Below, in pieces: positions 53,026 to 63,747 of a stretch of 64,000 nucleotides of DNA. The notes beneath the pieces were generated by a model. That model was not told the origin of the DNA. It saw nothing but the letters and a program-made list of their open reading frames with translations, and ran no database searches. The first letter of the stretch is position 1; each line of letters begins with the position of its first letter. Source of the DNA: Sorex araneus (taxonomy: Eukaryota; Chordata; Mammalia; Eulipotyphla; Soricidae); the NCBI RefSeq assembly GCF_027595985.1, contig NC_073303.1, positions 189,648,095 to 189,712,094 on the forward strand, in the 5' to 3' direction. The position numbers were made by a program, and so were the translations under genes.

Positions 53026-56000
53026 CTAGGAAGAAAAAAGAGTGGAATCTCTTAGCAGTACTACAATAAAATGCATTCTCTATCTCTAAAACGCTCCATA
53101 CTTAAGGCACTGATCTTTTCAATTTTAAACGTTTACCTGAAAACATGCATAACTGCTGAAGAGTTATTTGGCACTTACAAGTCAATCTGACAACTGACTC
53201 TGCAACTGACTTAACGTAGCATGACATTTACGTTGTATAACCACCATGAAAAAGATGCTGTAATTCTCCCCAAATAAACGGGAAATTATCTGGTAAATCT
53301 AACATCAGATTCCCAGCACTGAGCCTATGGTATGAAACGTCCACTACCAATCGAAAATATTTACTCCATCCACGTCACTGTCCTTATACTAAACAGAGCT
53401 ACAATTTAATCCCTAAACAATTCAACTTGTATAAAGGTACAAATATTCTCACCTTAAAACGCCCCACAATTAAATGTGATCAAACAGACTCACCTTCAAA
53501 TGTGAAGTTGGGGAAGGTATTCATGTCTGCCTTGCCATACATCTGCTTAAGCTTGAAAAGCTCCCGGTCCAGCTCTTGCTGATACTCTGGGCCAGTATCC
53601 ACAGGACCTCCGGATGACCTGTTACATAACGAGCAAATGCAAAGTGCATCAAAGTGCATCCCTGTGCACGAGGTTACTTTTGTAGGTGGAATGACGTTTC
53701 CACAATAGAATTTTTGAAGACATTCTGTCGAAAAGGCCACAATGTTCTGGTGGCAATGCATGAACTAAATACTAAGCCAACTTGACCCAAAGGTGGGAGG
53801 CCTGGACTATTAAGACAGGGAATTTCTGTTTTATTTTCTTTTTTTTTTTTTTTTTTTTTTTTTGCTTTTTGGGTCACACCTGGCAATGCACAGGGGTCAC
53901 TCCTGGCTCTGCACTCAGGAATTACCCCTGGCCATGCTCAGGGGACCATATGGGATGCTGGGATTTGAACCCGGGTCGGCCGCGTGCAAGGCAAACGCCC
54001 TACCCGCTGTGCTATATCTCCAGCCCTGTTTTATTTTCTGAACAATAAAATGGTAAAATGTCTGTGTTATGCTCTCCCCCAAATACACCAAAACCCCCAT
54101 TACTGATGACAGCCATTACAACTTGGTATAGTAGCCACATCCACTGGTTCATGGGGGATGGGCATGAGGTACCATGGTCAAAACAGGGCCACACACATAC
54201 AAGACTTGTGCAATACTGTTTAAATGAGAGGATGGGGGGAACACACATTTGGCAGTGCTCGGGAAAACTGCAGGCAGAATTGAAGCACGCTCAGCTGCAT
54301 CTAAGACAAGTGCCTTAACCCTGTTCCATTTCATTGCCCTTTCGGCTCTCCCTGAGAAATAGCCCTGGCCTGATCATTTCAATAGGCAGTCTTTTACAAA
54401 AAGGAGCCGGAAATGATTCTACCTCCTCATAAATAGCATCTCCCAATCCATCGTCACTATTAAACCCTTCACTCTCACCCGCTGCTTAGCCTGGCTAGTA
54501 GCAAAAACCTATTCATTCCCATGTACTGAAATATCAGAGTCCTGCGGCTTGATGTAGCGCAGGGGTATCATGCCTGCCTTCGTGCAGATTCAAACTCAAC
54601 ACCACTAAGCAATAAATATGGAAGGATCAGTGTTCTTGGAGGGATTTTTGTTTTTTTTGGGGGGCTGCCATATTTGGCGATGCTCAGCACTTACTACTTG
54701 TTCTAGACTCAGGAATTACTTCTTGTGGTGCTCGGGGAATCATATGGGATGCCAGGGATTGAACCTGGGTAGGTGACCTGTAAAGCAAGAATCCTACCCA
54801 CTGTTCTATCACTCTGGCCCAGAAATGTTGCTTTCTTTCACTGTTCACTCTCTACATAACCAAGACCATTTCCCAGTCTCTCCAAAGCTTCACTCTTTCA
54901 TTTTTCTATTTCCACTATTATAACAATGTTATCATAAACATTTGAATTATTTTTTCTGCCTCTTTCCTCTTCTCATTCCATTCTTTCCAATACATTTTTT
55001 TCATGTAATCTATAATTGCCTAGTCTACAGTTTTTCATATACTGTCTAGTCTATAGCTGAAACCCTCCATAATTTCTTATTCTAACTCCATTCTCTACTT
55101 GCTGCTCCTTACACTTTTCATGCCTTAGATTCCCAGGAAACAACATCACAACTTCCCAAACATATTTTGAATGTTCTGGTTTTAGTGCCTTGGCTCACAT
55201 CTTAAAAACATCCTCCTCCCATTCCTATTAACCTGTACAATCTTCACAGTAACTGCTCATAACTGGCGTAAGCCCCTTTGTCTGGCAGACAACTGACAGT
55301 ATACTGAGGATTCTAAGACAACTTTCAAGAAGTATAGGCATGATTAACTTTTTCTTCCAGAGCAATGATTTATAGCTGTCCACTGTATTCCCTATAACAG
55401 CACTTTTCAAACAGCATTTATTAACTGGGGTCATATGGTCCCCAGGAGGCACCAGGATATTCCAAGGGGTCTACTGAACAATTATTGGGGGCAGGGGACA
55501 CCCACAAGAAAGGAACAAGGTCAGAAGGATGCCAAGGTCAGAAAAATGTTGAGTAATTATGTTGTAGATGCATGTGTCCTGAAAAAGGACCGTCAGAGCA
55601 AAGAAAAATCATTGTTTTCCAAGCTGCTTTCCAAAATGCCTCCACCTACGAAAGGGCTCTCCTTCCTGTAAGACCCCAAACACCACATGTGCCACCACCT
55701 TAGCATCTTACACATATTTCTTATATTTGCCAGTTTTCATGCTCACTAACCCCAGCAGATTTTACCAACACTGAGAAGATGCAGTATGTTTATTCTTTTG
55801 GAGCCCACCATGATAAACAGTCAAATGTTTTACATATGGCTGGCAATCAAAGAGAACAGGAACTGATATACACTTCTCCTAAGATTTGGACATTGAACCT
55901 GATGTGACTAAGGTGACTGTTTATCTTCATTTCATGTATGGAAGATCAGGTTTCCTTAGACTTGCTTTTGTACTACCTCAGTCTTTTGTCCTTTGATACT

Positions 56001-57003
56001 CCCATAAATATTTAACAATAGAACATTAAAGAAAAAATGCAGCATTTATAATTTCCCCCAAATCATGTCATAGAAAACACACCAGACTGGGTTAAAATAT
56101 TTTGACTGTGTCTCACATCTCCTTCCACCCTTAGAAAAAAAGTTATACATATATATTTATTTATAAATATGTATTAGGTTAGTCAAAAATCGCAACTTAT
56201 TTCTCAAATATAGTTTCTAATAATTTCCCAGATGCCATGTCTATGAATTACCTGAATTGGTAATAAATTGCATTATAATGGCTACACAATAAGATTCTTC
56301 CTTGGAAGTGAGATAAAGGAGATAAAAATCAAAATGCTTAGGGGCTGGAGTGATAGCATAGTGGGTAGGACATTTGCCTTGCACGTAGCCAACCTGGGTT
56401 CAAATCCCAGCATCCCATATGGTCCCCTGAGCACTGACAGGAGTAATTCCTGAGTGCAGAGCCAGGAGTAACCCCTGTGCATCGCCGAGTGTGACCCAAA
56501 AAGGAAAAAAAAATCAAAATGCTTAATAATTTTTTTTTGGGGGGGTCTACTTGGCAGTCCTTGGAAGCCACTCCAATCTCTGTCCTCAGGAGTCCCTACA
56601 GGCGGTGCCTGCGTGCCCAGGATCAAACTGAGGCTACCCCAAGCAGAGTGTGCTTTAGTTCCCCGGCTCCGAGACCATCATCAGCTTCTCCTGCGGTACC
56701 TACACGAGCCTCTGTGTGCAGGCTCAGTGCAGCAAACACGGGAGACATTTCCCAACACTAGGATGCTTCCGATTACCACCTCAAAATGCACATCCTTGGG
56801 TGTTTATGTTTATGCCACGGTTATGTTGTATCTACTTACTGTCGCTTAGTTTTGTATTCTCTGATCTTGTCCACGAAGATTTTCTGGACAGGATCAAGTT
56901 CCTTATTGAAAGCCACTGCAGTCACACCAATGTTCCTCCTCAAGTGGACGGAGACAGTAGACCGAAGGAGAGAGGACAGTCGGAAGAGCCTCTGAAGAAT
57001 CAT
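52988..57003 (-). CDS. ATP5PF: ATP5PF, mitochondrial ATP synthase coupling factor 6 (F6)
   Basis: A small subunit of the peripheral stalk of mitochondrial F1Fo ATP synthase, in the matrix-facing stator. Coding join on the minus strand: 57003-56840, 53618-53494, 53025-52988, giving exactly 108 residues, the usual length. Residues 1-32 (MILQRLFRLSSLLRS and following) form an arginine-rich presequence without acidic residues. The mature part begins NKELDPVQKIFVDKIREYKTK and ends KFEVIDKPQS. Introns are GT-AG with matching phases. The start is the first ATG in exon 2, in the context gcaccATG, 13 bases after the acceptor. The gene converges on JAM2 and diverges from GABPA. Confidence 0.97.
53026..53493 (-). 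other. ATP5PF: ATP5PF intron 3
   Basis: A short AT-rich intron of 468 bases free of SINEs. Confidence 0.9.
53494..53618 (-). CDS. ATP5PF: ATP5PF exon 3
   Basis: The acceptor is gtaacag and the donor gtgagt; 125 nt. It completes the split glutamine, then encodes SSGGPVDTGPEYQQELDREL, FKLKQMYGKADMNTFPNF and TFE. This is the helical middle of F6. Confidence 0.96.
53840..54025 (-). mobile_element. SOR-type SINE, reverse, young
   Basis: ctgttttattttct at 53826-53839 and 54026-54039 is perfect; about 30 T at the tail. It lies in sense orientation relative to ATP5PF. Confidence 0.95.
54645..54820 (-). mobile_element. SOR-type SINE, reverse
   Basis: Complete, moderately diverged. Confidence 0.85.
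56341..56508 (+). mobile_element. SOR-type SINE, poly(A) type
   Basis: aaaaatcaaaatgctta at 56324-56340 and 56509-56525, a perfect 17-base duplication. Confidence 0.95.
56528..56665 (-). mobile_element. degenerate reverse SINE
   Basis: T/G-rich start and ggatcaaactgaggctacccc; about 170 bases from ATP5PF exon 2. Confidence 0.5.
56840..57003 (-). CDS. ATP5PF: ATP5PF exon 2, coding part
   Basis: The exon begins at 57016 after a tgcttttag acceptor, with 13 bases of 5'UTR. It holds 54 codons plus CA of a split glutamine and ends before gtaagt. It encodes the mitochondrial presequence and the first helix of the mature subunit. Confidence 0.96.
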
Positions 57004-57371
57004 GGTGCCTCTGTTCCTAAAAGCAAGCATGGGAGTGTTGGTAAGACTAAAACAAAAACAAACAAGAAAGTTGTACATACAATTATAAAACATGCCTTCA
57101 TCACGCAGTGAGAATTAAATTCTAATTGCCAAGTACTAAACTGTATCAGAAGCCAGTGAATGTTAAGATCAGTCACCAGACAACCTTTCACCCCATCACA
57201 GGCTCTTTAGTTCTTGTTCAAAAGTCCCAGAGACCAGAAACGTGACGAGACAGTTCAGGAATGGCATTCTGAGACCTGGGGCTCCACCAGCATTAGGTGC
57301 AGAAAGCCCAAAACCTGGGAAAGAAACTTTTTTTCTCCAGAAACTTGGTCTTACACCAAGAATGTCCAGTT

Positions 57372-57552
57372 CGGGGGATGAAGCGATGGTACAGAGGTTA
57401 GGATGTCGGCCTTGCACGCGGCCGACCCAGGTTTGACTCCTGGGATCCCGTATGGTCCCCCAAACACCGCCAGGAGCCATTTTGGAGTGCAGAGCCATGA
57501 GTCACCTCTGATCGTTGTAGGGTGGGGCCCCAAAACAAAGAAAATAAATAAG
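57372..57552 (+). mobile_element. SOR-type SINE, diverged
   Basis: Intact order with many substitutions. Confidence 0.82.
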
Positions 57553-58287
57553 GATGTAGGAAAACTGCCCACCCCAGAAGGATTAAGAACATCAACAGTT
57601 CTGGTCCAAAACAAGCAAAACCCCAGAGCACTGGTCCCCAGTGGCTAGATTCTACATTTGGCTTTGGATCACCTGCTGTTTCTCCTGGCCCGCTGCCCAC
57701 TAGGCTGCTCAGCGACCCCTCCAGGCCGTGCCCAGAGGACCACGCAGTGCTGGGAGTTCCAGTCCAGGCCCCCTGCAAGCGGAGCCCCTTGGGTTATCTC
57801 TCTGGCACAAGCCAGATTTTTCCGATATCCGCAAAGAGAAAAAAGCCAGCACTGATGGGCTGCAGTTTCTATTCCACAGCACACAGTGTGACAAGTGTGC
57901 CAACTACAATGGCAGGACTCTAAGAGAATACTATCACAATCAAGCCAAAGTCCCAAAGAACAAGAAAGTTGTTTGAAACCCAAGGTGGTGAAGGAGAGAG
58001 CAAGACAGGCAGTACAAGCTGATCCGTGAAATAATTTTATGAGGGAGCTCCAAGTCTGAATTCTAAAAAGGATTTTTAAAAACCTCGGAAACTAAAAAAA
58101 ACACAAAATTTTCTAAGTGAAACTTTGATATTAGATTGGACTGGATTAGAGGATGATCAGAGTAGAGATATTATGGTCTGGAAGGAGAAACACTAAAACA
58201 TTTCAAATAGAAGCAAACAGGAATTCCAAAAGGAACAGAAACGTCCTTCAGACTGTAAAAGCTGAGTCCTTAAAACTGAAAGGGCTT

Positions 58288-58463
58288 GGGGGCTGGAGAG
58301 ATAGCACAGCGGGTAGGGCGTTTGCCTTGCACGCGGCCAACCCGGGTTCAAATCCCAGCATCCCATATGGTCCCCTGAGCATGGCCAGGGGTAATTCCTG
58401 AGTGCAGAGCCAGGAGTAACCCCTGTGCATCGCAGGTGTGACCCAAAAAGAAAAAAAAAAAAC
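58288..58463 (+). mobile_element. SOR-type SINE, poly(A) type, young
   Basis: aactgaaagg on both flanks; near consensus. Confidence 0.94.
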
Positions 58464-59367
58464 AACTGAAAGGCTTTCTCAAACCCTATATTGGCAGTGA
58501 CCAAAGACCCACACCTCCTCAGAGCCAGGCAAAATTCCTTAATGGTCAGTGAAAACCTAACATCCTTCCCATGTCCCCTCTCTGCACAAGAACCTACCAA
58601 CCACGACCACGACTGTCACACAGGGCTTCTATTCTGCCTTTCAAGTGTAGCTTGAGGACCAGGGTTGGAGAACAAACTATCACTGATCAATCACACCAAT
58701 AATATAGAGCTTGAGAACAGACACTTGGAAACTTCACTGCTAATCTAACGACTTCTTCTAGCCACTTAATAAAAATTCATTTGTCTGTTCATTGCTTTGT
58801 CTCATCTTCTGTCTCGGGTAATCCGTAGTCACAAGGGCTAGGGAGAAAACTGCCCTTTCCCCCTGAGTTTGAGAAGCACTAAGCTGGGAGACAGTGTAAC
58901 CCCGTGGCTCTCAAAGAGGGGTGGGAGTGTCTTCCGGGATATGTGGCAATTTCTGAGACCTTTTCGGTGTCCTTGCGGGAAGCGATTCCCAGCGCTAGTG
59001 GGTGAAAGGGCAGAGTGACTGCCTAACTCCGGGGATGATGAGAAGAGCAGCCCTCCTGCACCAAGGGCCTGCCGTCCTACAGCGCGTCAACAGAGCAAGG
59101 GAGAGGAGCCCTGGAACAGCACAAACATCTGCTGCGTCAAACTCCAGAGCCCCAACACGCTTCTCCTGCCAGGGCAAAGGGACACTTGTTGGAAGGAATT
59201 ACTCATCTACCACTCTCACACCCCTTCAGAGAATATGAATACTTAGAGGACTCCAAGCAAACAGCAATGACCTCAAAGTACTAATTTCTACAGTCCCACT
59301 TTTACCAACATAAAAGATCTGGGTAAGTGTCTGGCCGAAAGGTACACAGTAGAAATCAGACGGAAAA

Positions 59368-59550
59368 CTTTTTTTTTTTTTTTTTGGCTTTTTGGGTCAC
59401 ACCCGGCAATGCTCAGGGCTGACTCCTGGCTCTGCACTCAGGAATCACTCCTAGTGGTGCTCGGGGGACCATATGGGCTGCTGGGAATCGAACCCGGGTT
59501 GGCCGTGTGCAAGGCAAACACCCTACCCGCTGTGCTATTGCTCCAGCCCC
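59368..59550 (-). mobile_element. SOR-type SINE, reverse, young
   Basis: Near consensus with a 17-T tail. Confidence 0.93.
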
Positions 59551-59868
59551 AAAACATGTATTTTTAAATTGTGCAATTTGATGTCTATTTTCCCCTGCTG
59601 GCAATAAAGGTCCTTTAATACCTCTAACATCTGTCCTACCCTGGGTACTCCGCAGAGTACACCCCCTCTGGACGCTGAACGTCAGTTTTAAGAACACTAA
59701 AAGGCGGTCTTCTCTCTCGAACTGCCGAAGAAAGCTTGTTGAAAATTGCCAGTATCCCTAAGGAGTTCCCCCCATTTTGATCCACTAAAAAAAAAAATAG
59801 CATGACGACTAAAACAGCATGGGTAAATGTATCCCGAGCAAGGACACGTCTCAAATCCTTCTAACTTA

Positions 59869-60056
59869 GGGCCGGAGCGATAGCACAGTGGGGAGGGCGT
59901 TTGCCTTGCACCCCGCAGATCCGGGTTCGATCTCCGGCATCCCATAGGGTCCCCCGAGCAATGCCAGGAGTTGATTCCTTGAGTGCAGAGCCAGGAGTAA
60001 TACCTCTGAGCATCGCCAGGTGTGACCCAAAAAAGAAATTAAAAAATTTTTTTAAA
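59869..60056 (+). mobile_element. SOR-type SINE, poly(A) type
   Basis: aaatccttctaact and aaatccttcaaact flank it; the closest SINE to the CpG island on the ATP5PF side. Confidence 0.93.
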
Positions 60057-61028
60057 AAATCCTTCAAACTTGGGTCTGTTCTTCCAACCGCTGTCATCTC
60101 TTCCAAGTCTTCCAAGTCTTCCAAGTCCGGCCCCCCCCCGCCCCCAAAAGGTGTGAACTGTCATGCAAGATGTGTCTTCTGCACAGCACAGGAGAGATGT
60201 GAAGCACCAACTCGGATCCCCTGCGTTATTGGGGAGGGGGTGGGCATTATTGGAGGGTGTAAACCTCAAACGACTATGGGCCGGGAACGGATATGGTCAG
60301 CTAAACTGGGGAAGGGTGCCGCCAGTAAAAGGGGGAGGCCGGGCTGGATAAAGAGAGGAGAAGAGAGAGAGAGGAAAGCACTTCTACTGCAGGAACTAAA
60401 AAGCCCAGGCTCAGCGTCCGGTGCACTGGCTGGCACCTCTCGCCCCCTTTGGGCACCGAGTGCTGGAGCCTCTCTCCGAAGTCCAGCCCCCGCAGACACC
60501 CCCCACCCCCAGCCCCGCGGTGCACGGCCAGCGCTTCCGGTGGGTTCTGCAGCTTTTGCGGCATTGCTGCCTTCCCCTCCTCCCCGTTTCCCGCGCGGGT
60601 CTGCAGCGACTGAAGCGCGTCCGCGCCGGCGCCCTCGGCGCGCGCCGTGACCTTGCTTCGACCCGACTCGGGAGTCGGGGTCCGCGGCCTCCCCGCGCCC
60701 CCGGTGGCCGCCCGGCTCGCCCTGGCAGGCGAGGGCGCCCGGCTCGGTGTCCCGGAGTGCCCCGCAGGACCCCCCGGGCGGGGCCGAGCCCAGCGGCCCG
60801 GGGCGGACGGCGACACTCGCCACCGGGGCAGAGGTCAGCGGCTCGAGGCGCCGGGTCGGGAGCAAGAAAATCCGGCATTCGGGTCCCCAGGGGCCCGGCG
60901 GCTGCAGCTGCCCTTCAAAGTCACCTTGCGCCCGACTTTGCGAGAGCCAGAACCGAAGTCCCCAGAGGCGCCGGGCGCTCCGGCTTCCCCTCCCACTCAC
61001 CTTGCACTCCGGCCCGAGCTGCCAACAA

Positions 61029-61029
<1 letters not shown>

Positions 61030-61059
<30 letters not shown>
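61030..61059. repeat. (GCC)10 triplet repeat
   Basis: Ten uninterrupted GCC units. On the ATP5PF transcript it would read (GGC)10, in the 5'UTR if the start is near 61085. Confidence 0.9.
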
Positions 61060-61062
<3 letters not shown>

Positions 61063-61076
61063 GCTTCCGCCGCTGC

Positions 61077-61084
61077 ACTTCCGG
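61077..61084 (-). promoter_or_regulatory. ETS/GABP site at the ATP5PF start
   Basis: CCGGAAGT on the minus strand, a perfect GABP-type ETS site, placed where ATP5PF transcription is expected to begin. Confidence 0.7.
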
Positions 61085-61149
61085 CCCTAGCTCCGCCCCA
61101 GCCCGCGCGCCCGACGCCTCCGGGGCCGCCGCGGCAGGCGGTCGGCACT

Positions 61150-61223
61150 CGCCGGACCGGAAGCGCCTCGGAGACACTCCGCGAGCGGACCGCTCTAGGC
61201 GAGGAGGGAGGAGGAAGTGGAGA
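61150..61223 (+). other. GABPA: probable GABPA non-coding exon 1
   Basis: GABPA, encoding the ETS-domain alpha subunit of GA-binding protein (NRF-2), lies head to head with ATP5PF in mammals. The GC-rich sequence GAAGTGGAGA ends at a consensus gtaagt donor (61224-61229), as expected for a short untranslated first exon. No GABPA coding exon is present in the rest of the window. The 5' boundary is a guess. Confidence 0.6.
61157..61164 (+). promoter_or_regulatory. ETS/GABP site between the two first exons
   Basis: CCGGAAGC on the plus strand. Its position between the divergent starts fits control of both genes, including possible autoregulation of GABPA. Confidence 0.6.
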
Positions 61224-61229
61224 GTAAGT

Positions 61230-61237
61230 GCTTCCGG
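61230..61237 (-). promoter_or_regulatory. ETS-type site just after the GABPA exon 1 donor
   Basis: CCGGAAGC on the minus strand, about 6 bases after the gtaagt donor. A weaker CCGGAAGA lies on the minus strand near 61590. Confidence 0.5.
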
Positions 61238-61254
61238 GTCTCCTGGCCGAGCCT

Positions 61255-61261
61255 CCGCCAT
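61255..61261 (-). promoter_or_regulatory. YY1-type site
   Basis: ATGGCGG on the minus strand, the YY1 core often found just downstream of CpG-island starts; here about 30 bases into GABPA intron 1. Confidence 0.45.
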
Positions 61262-61503
61262 CTCTCTGCAACCGGACTACACCTGCTCTTTTCCCCCTTT
61301 TCTTTAAACTTCGCGGTGTACGCTTGCGCCCTGCGACTCGCCTTTCCCCAGCTTCCCAGCCGCGAGTCGACGCCCTGTGCCTGTGGGTTGTTGAAGTATA
61401 GGATGGCGCAGGGAAAGTGAGAAGGTCAAAGGTTCGGGCCGCTGCCGCCTTCGCAGGAGCCTCGCGAGCCTCCGTTGCCTCCAGGGGCTGCTGGCGCGGA
61501 GCC

Positions 61504-61519
61504 TGCTGGGAGTTGTAGT
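61504..61519 (-). promoter_or_regulatory. ZNF143/STAF (SBS) site
   Basis: On the minus strand ACTACAACTCCCAGCA, close to the consensus ACTACAATTCCCAGCA. It lies about 280 bases into GABPA intron 1, near the edge of the CpG island, and may mark a secondary start. Confidence 0.7.
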
Positions 61520-61565
61520 TCTGGTGCGGGGGCGGGGGAAGGCGGGGCTGGAGTTTGTCGGCGCC

Positions 61566-61571
61566 GATTGG
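61566..61571 (-). promoter_or_regulatory. inverted CCAAT box (NF-Y type)
   Basis: GATTGG on the plus strand within GCCGATTGGCGGG, about 50 bases beyond the ZNF143 site. Confidence 0.5.
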
Positions 61572-61716
61572 CGGGAAGGGCCTGGGTCTTCCGGGACAGA
61601 TGCTTGCACCCAGAGCCTCGCGCTGCAGGCGCTGTTTAGGTTCTCTGCAGTCCTAAGTCCCCAAAAGCGGGGTGGGGGGAGCCCAGTGAACCATTAGCAA
61701 CTCTTGTACTTTTTTG

Positions 61717-61874
61717 CTTTTTTTTTGCTTTTTTAGGGTCGCACCGGCGATGCACAGGGGTTACTCCTGGCTCTGCACTCAGGAACTGACGGTGCTCTGG
61801 GGACCATATGGGATGCTGGGGATCGAACACCAGTCAGCTTCGCCCTACCCGCTGTTCTATCTGTCGCTCCAGCC
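61717..61874 (-). mobile_element. SOR-type SINE, reverse
   Basis: Begins about 80 bases after the CpG island; a small deletion lies in the body. Confidence 0.88.
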
Positions 61875-61887
61875 TATAGTTTATTCT

Positions 61888-62066
61888 TTTTTCTTCTTTT
61901 TTTTTTGGGGGGGGGTCACACCTGGCTATGCTCAGGGGTTGCTCCTGGCTCAGCACTCAGGAATTACATCTGGCAGTGCTTGAGGGACCATTTGAGATGC
62001 CGGAGATTGAACCTGGATCAGCAGTATGCAAGGCATATGCCCCAGCCACTGTACTATCACTCAGCC
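61888..62066 (-). mobile_element. SOR-type SINE, reverse, older
   Basis: Follows the previous copy directly. Confidence 0.83.
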
Positions 62067-62069
62067 TCC

Positions 62070-62168
62070 CTACTTGGGGGCCACCCCTGCAGTGCTCAGG
62101 GATGATAGCTCTTGGTGGTGGGATCAGACATGTCAGGGAGTACATTAGCCCCTGCTCTCACTCTAGCC
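62070..62168 (-). mobile_element. SINE fragment, reverse
   Basis: gtgctcagggatgatagctc and ctctcactctagcc only. Confidence 0.5.
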
Positions 62169-62374
62169 ACTTTAGTAAACTATTTTTAAGCAATAACTGC
62201 CTTGTTCCGGTTTGTCCCAGTTTTCCACGCTTATTTTATATATACTCAGGCACTCTGTGAATGTCAGTGAATTTTTCCACGATTGCACTTACGGAAGCAT
62301 TTGTCAGGAAAGGTATATTCCCTTTAAGTGGCAAAATTAATGAGCTAGGGGAGTCACAAGAGTATATAAAGGGA

Positions 62375-62880
62375 ATCACTGTTATCCCATTCATCATCGA
62401 TTTGCTCGAGCAGTGTCTCCATTCGTCCTAACCCTGAGATTTTAGCAGCCTCTCTTTACTCGTCCTTCCAAACAGTGCCGCATTAGAGGCTCTTCAGGGT
62501 CAGGGGAATGAGACCCATCATTGTTACTGTAATTGATATATGAATACGCCACAGAAGCTTGCCAGACTGTCCCCTGTGCGGGCAGTAGACTCTCAGCTAG
62601 CCACGTTCTCCAAGAGGTAGAACTAGGCTATCAGATGAGAGGCCACGCGCGTGCTTCCGGGTGCTTGGTTTTATAGTCTCTGGATGTTGGCCATTGATGG
62701 GATTACACAGCACTGGGGGCAGTCCCTGGGTGTGACCGCCTAGCTACTGGAAAATGGGAAATCTGGGCGGAAGAGGCCCAGTCATGATCCAAGCAGCCTT
62801 GGAGATCTCAGCCCTGGGTTCTGCACACCTGGGTTCCTTTGTCTGTTCCTTCATGTGTGAGGCTCATGTGGAGAGTGGCC
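62375..62880 (-). mobile_element. long composite CAGTGA-tailed repeat, copy C
   Basis: Parallels copy A module by module (gaggctcttcagggtcagg, gttttatagtctctggatgt, gcctagctactggaaaatgg). The shared sequence ends at the same phrase gagtggcc as copy A, which suggests a defined 5' end or module border. Confidence 0.82.
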
Positions 62881-63394
62881 TTGAGCATGACAGTGGCTGG
62901 GTTTCGGAGGTCTTCAACTGCCAGGGCTAGCAATTCAGTGGATTGAGTCTTATCCCAGGGGTATGTAAATCTGAAGTACAAGAAACCTCTGGATCAGTCC
63001 AAGGATTTGTTTAGTCTCCTTTGGTAACTGAATTTTGTTTGTTTAGCTGCTGCCTTCCAGGACAAACTCAAAACTTTTAACTTCTTTATCAAACTCTTTA
63101 CAAATTAAGATGGACTGCCAAGGATCTTCTGTTTGGCTCCAGGATTTTTCCCCTGAGCACTAAGGATTTCAACCAATGCACCACCTTGGTACTCATTTTT
63201 GAACATTCCCGAGGGGGGACCTGGGGCTGGAGGGACACAAGAGTTCAAGGCTCCCTGAGAGTAGTGGACCCTGTCAGGTGCTTCTCAGCCCCTCGTCAGC
63301 TGCATAGACTTCGTGATTCCGACAGGCCAAGATTATCGACAGCCATGGGGATCACTGTTAGTCACGTTTGTTTCTTTTTCTCTGTTTTTGTTTT

Positions 63395-63480
63395 TTGGCC
63401 ACAATTGGCAGTTGTCAGGCCTTACTCCTGAGATGCAGAGGTCAGACATGTGCATGGTAAAGTGCCCTGCTCTCAGATTC
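63395..63480 (-). mobile_element. SINE fragment, reverse
   Basis: T-rich start and ggccttactcctgagatgc. Confidence 0.45.
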
Positions 63481-63532
63481 CTCCAAATAATTCCTTCCGT
63501 TGTTAAATCAATTTACTTCTTGTACTACCTTT

Positions 63533-63747
63533 ATCTGGGCTGGAGTGATAGCACAGCGGGTAGGGCGTTTGCCTTGCACGCAGCCGACCCGGGTTTGATT
63601 CCTCTGCCCCTCTCGGAGAGCCTGGCAAGCTACCCGTGGCGTATTCGATTTGCCAAAAACAGTAACAACAAGTCTCACAATGGAGACATTACAGGTGCCC
63701 GCTCGAGCAAATCGATGAGCAACGGGATGACAGTGGCAGTGACAGTG
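63533..63747 (+). mobile_element. CAGTGA-type SINE, young
   Basis: Intact boxes and tail gatgacagtggcagtgacag. Duplication actaccttt at 63524-63532 and 63748-63756. About 35 bases of the body are missing compared with other copies. Confidence 0.93.

Larger units (their letters stand above)
53619..56839 (-). other. ATP5PF: ATP5PF intron 2
   Basis: Four SINE copies are listed. Positions 54840-56320 are AT-rich and contain nothing recognised; 54215-54335 is a possible very old SINE remnant. Confidence 0.85.
57017..61000 (-). other. ATP5PF: ATP5PF intron 1
   Basis: Four SINEs are listed. Positions 57660-58280 and 58470-59360 show no feature; part of 57660-57810 may be a decayed reverse SINE. 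The promoter-proximal end is inside the CpG island. Confidence 0.85.
61001..61085 (-). other. ATP5PF: ATP5PF non-coding exon 1 (5' end approximate)
   Basis: On the minus strand the sequence GAGTGCAAG is followed by a consensus gtgagt donor at 61000-60995. The exon would start near the ETS site at 61077-61084 and includes a (CGG)10 run. The donor is clear; the transcription start is inferred. Confidence 0.7.
60390..61640. promoter_or_regulatory. CpG island with bidirectional ATP5PF/GABPA promoter
   Basis: The only long CpG-dense stretch in the window. It covers both first exons. ATP5PF and GABPA are known to share a bidirectional promoter in mammals. I see no TATA box between the two first exons. 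Long open frames on both strands here reflect GC richness and not coding. Confidence 0.9.

Noticed and set aside
57855-57976. A cysteine-containing frame (QFLFHSTQCDKCANYNGRTL) as a possible exon or pseudogene
   Set aside because: Short, without flanking splice sites that keep a frame, and no recognised protein family.
60266-61261. A 331-residue open frame on the minus strand across the CpG island, and a 268-residue one on the plus strand
   Set aside because: Stop-poor because of GC richness; low-complexity proline, arginine and alanine content. They overlap two promoters and the ATP5PF exon 1 donor.
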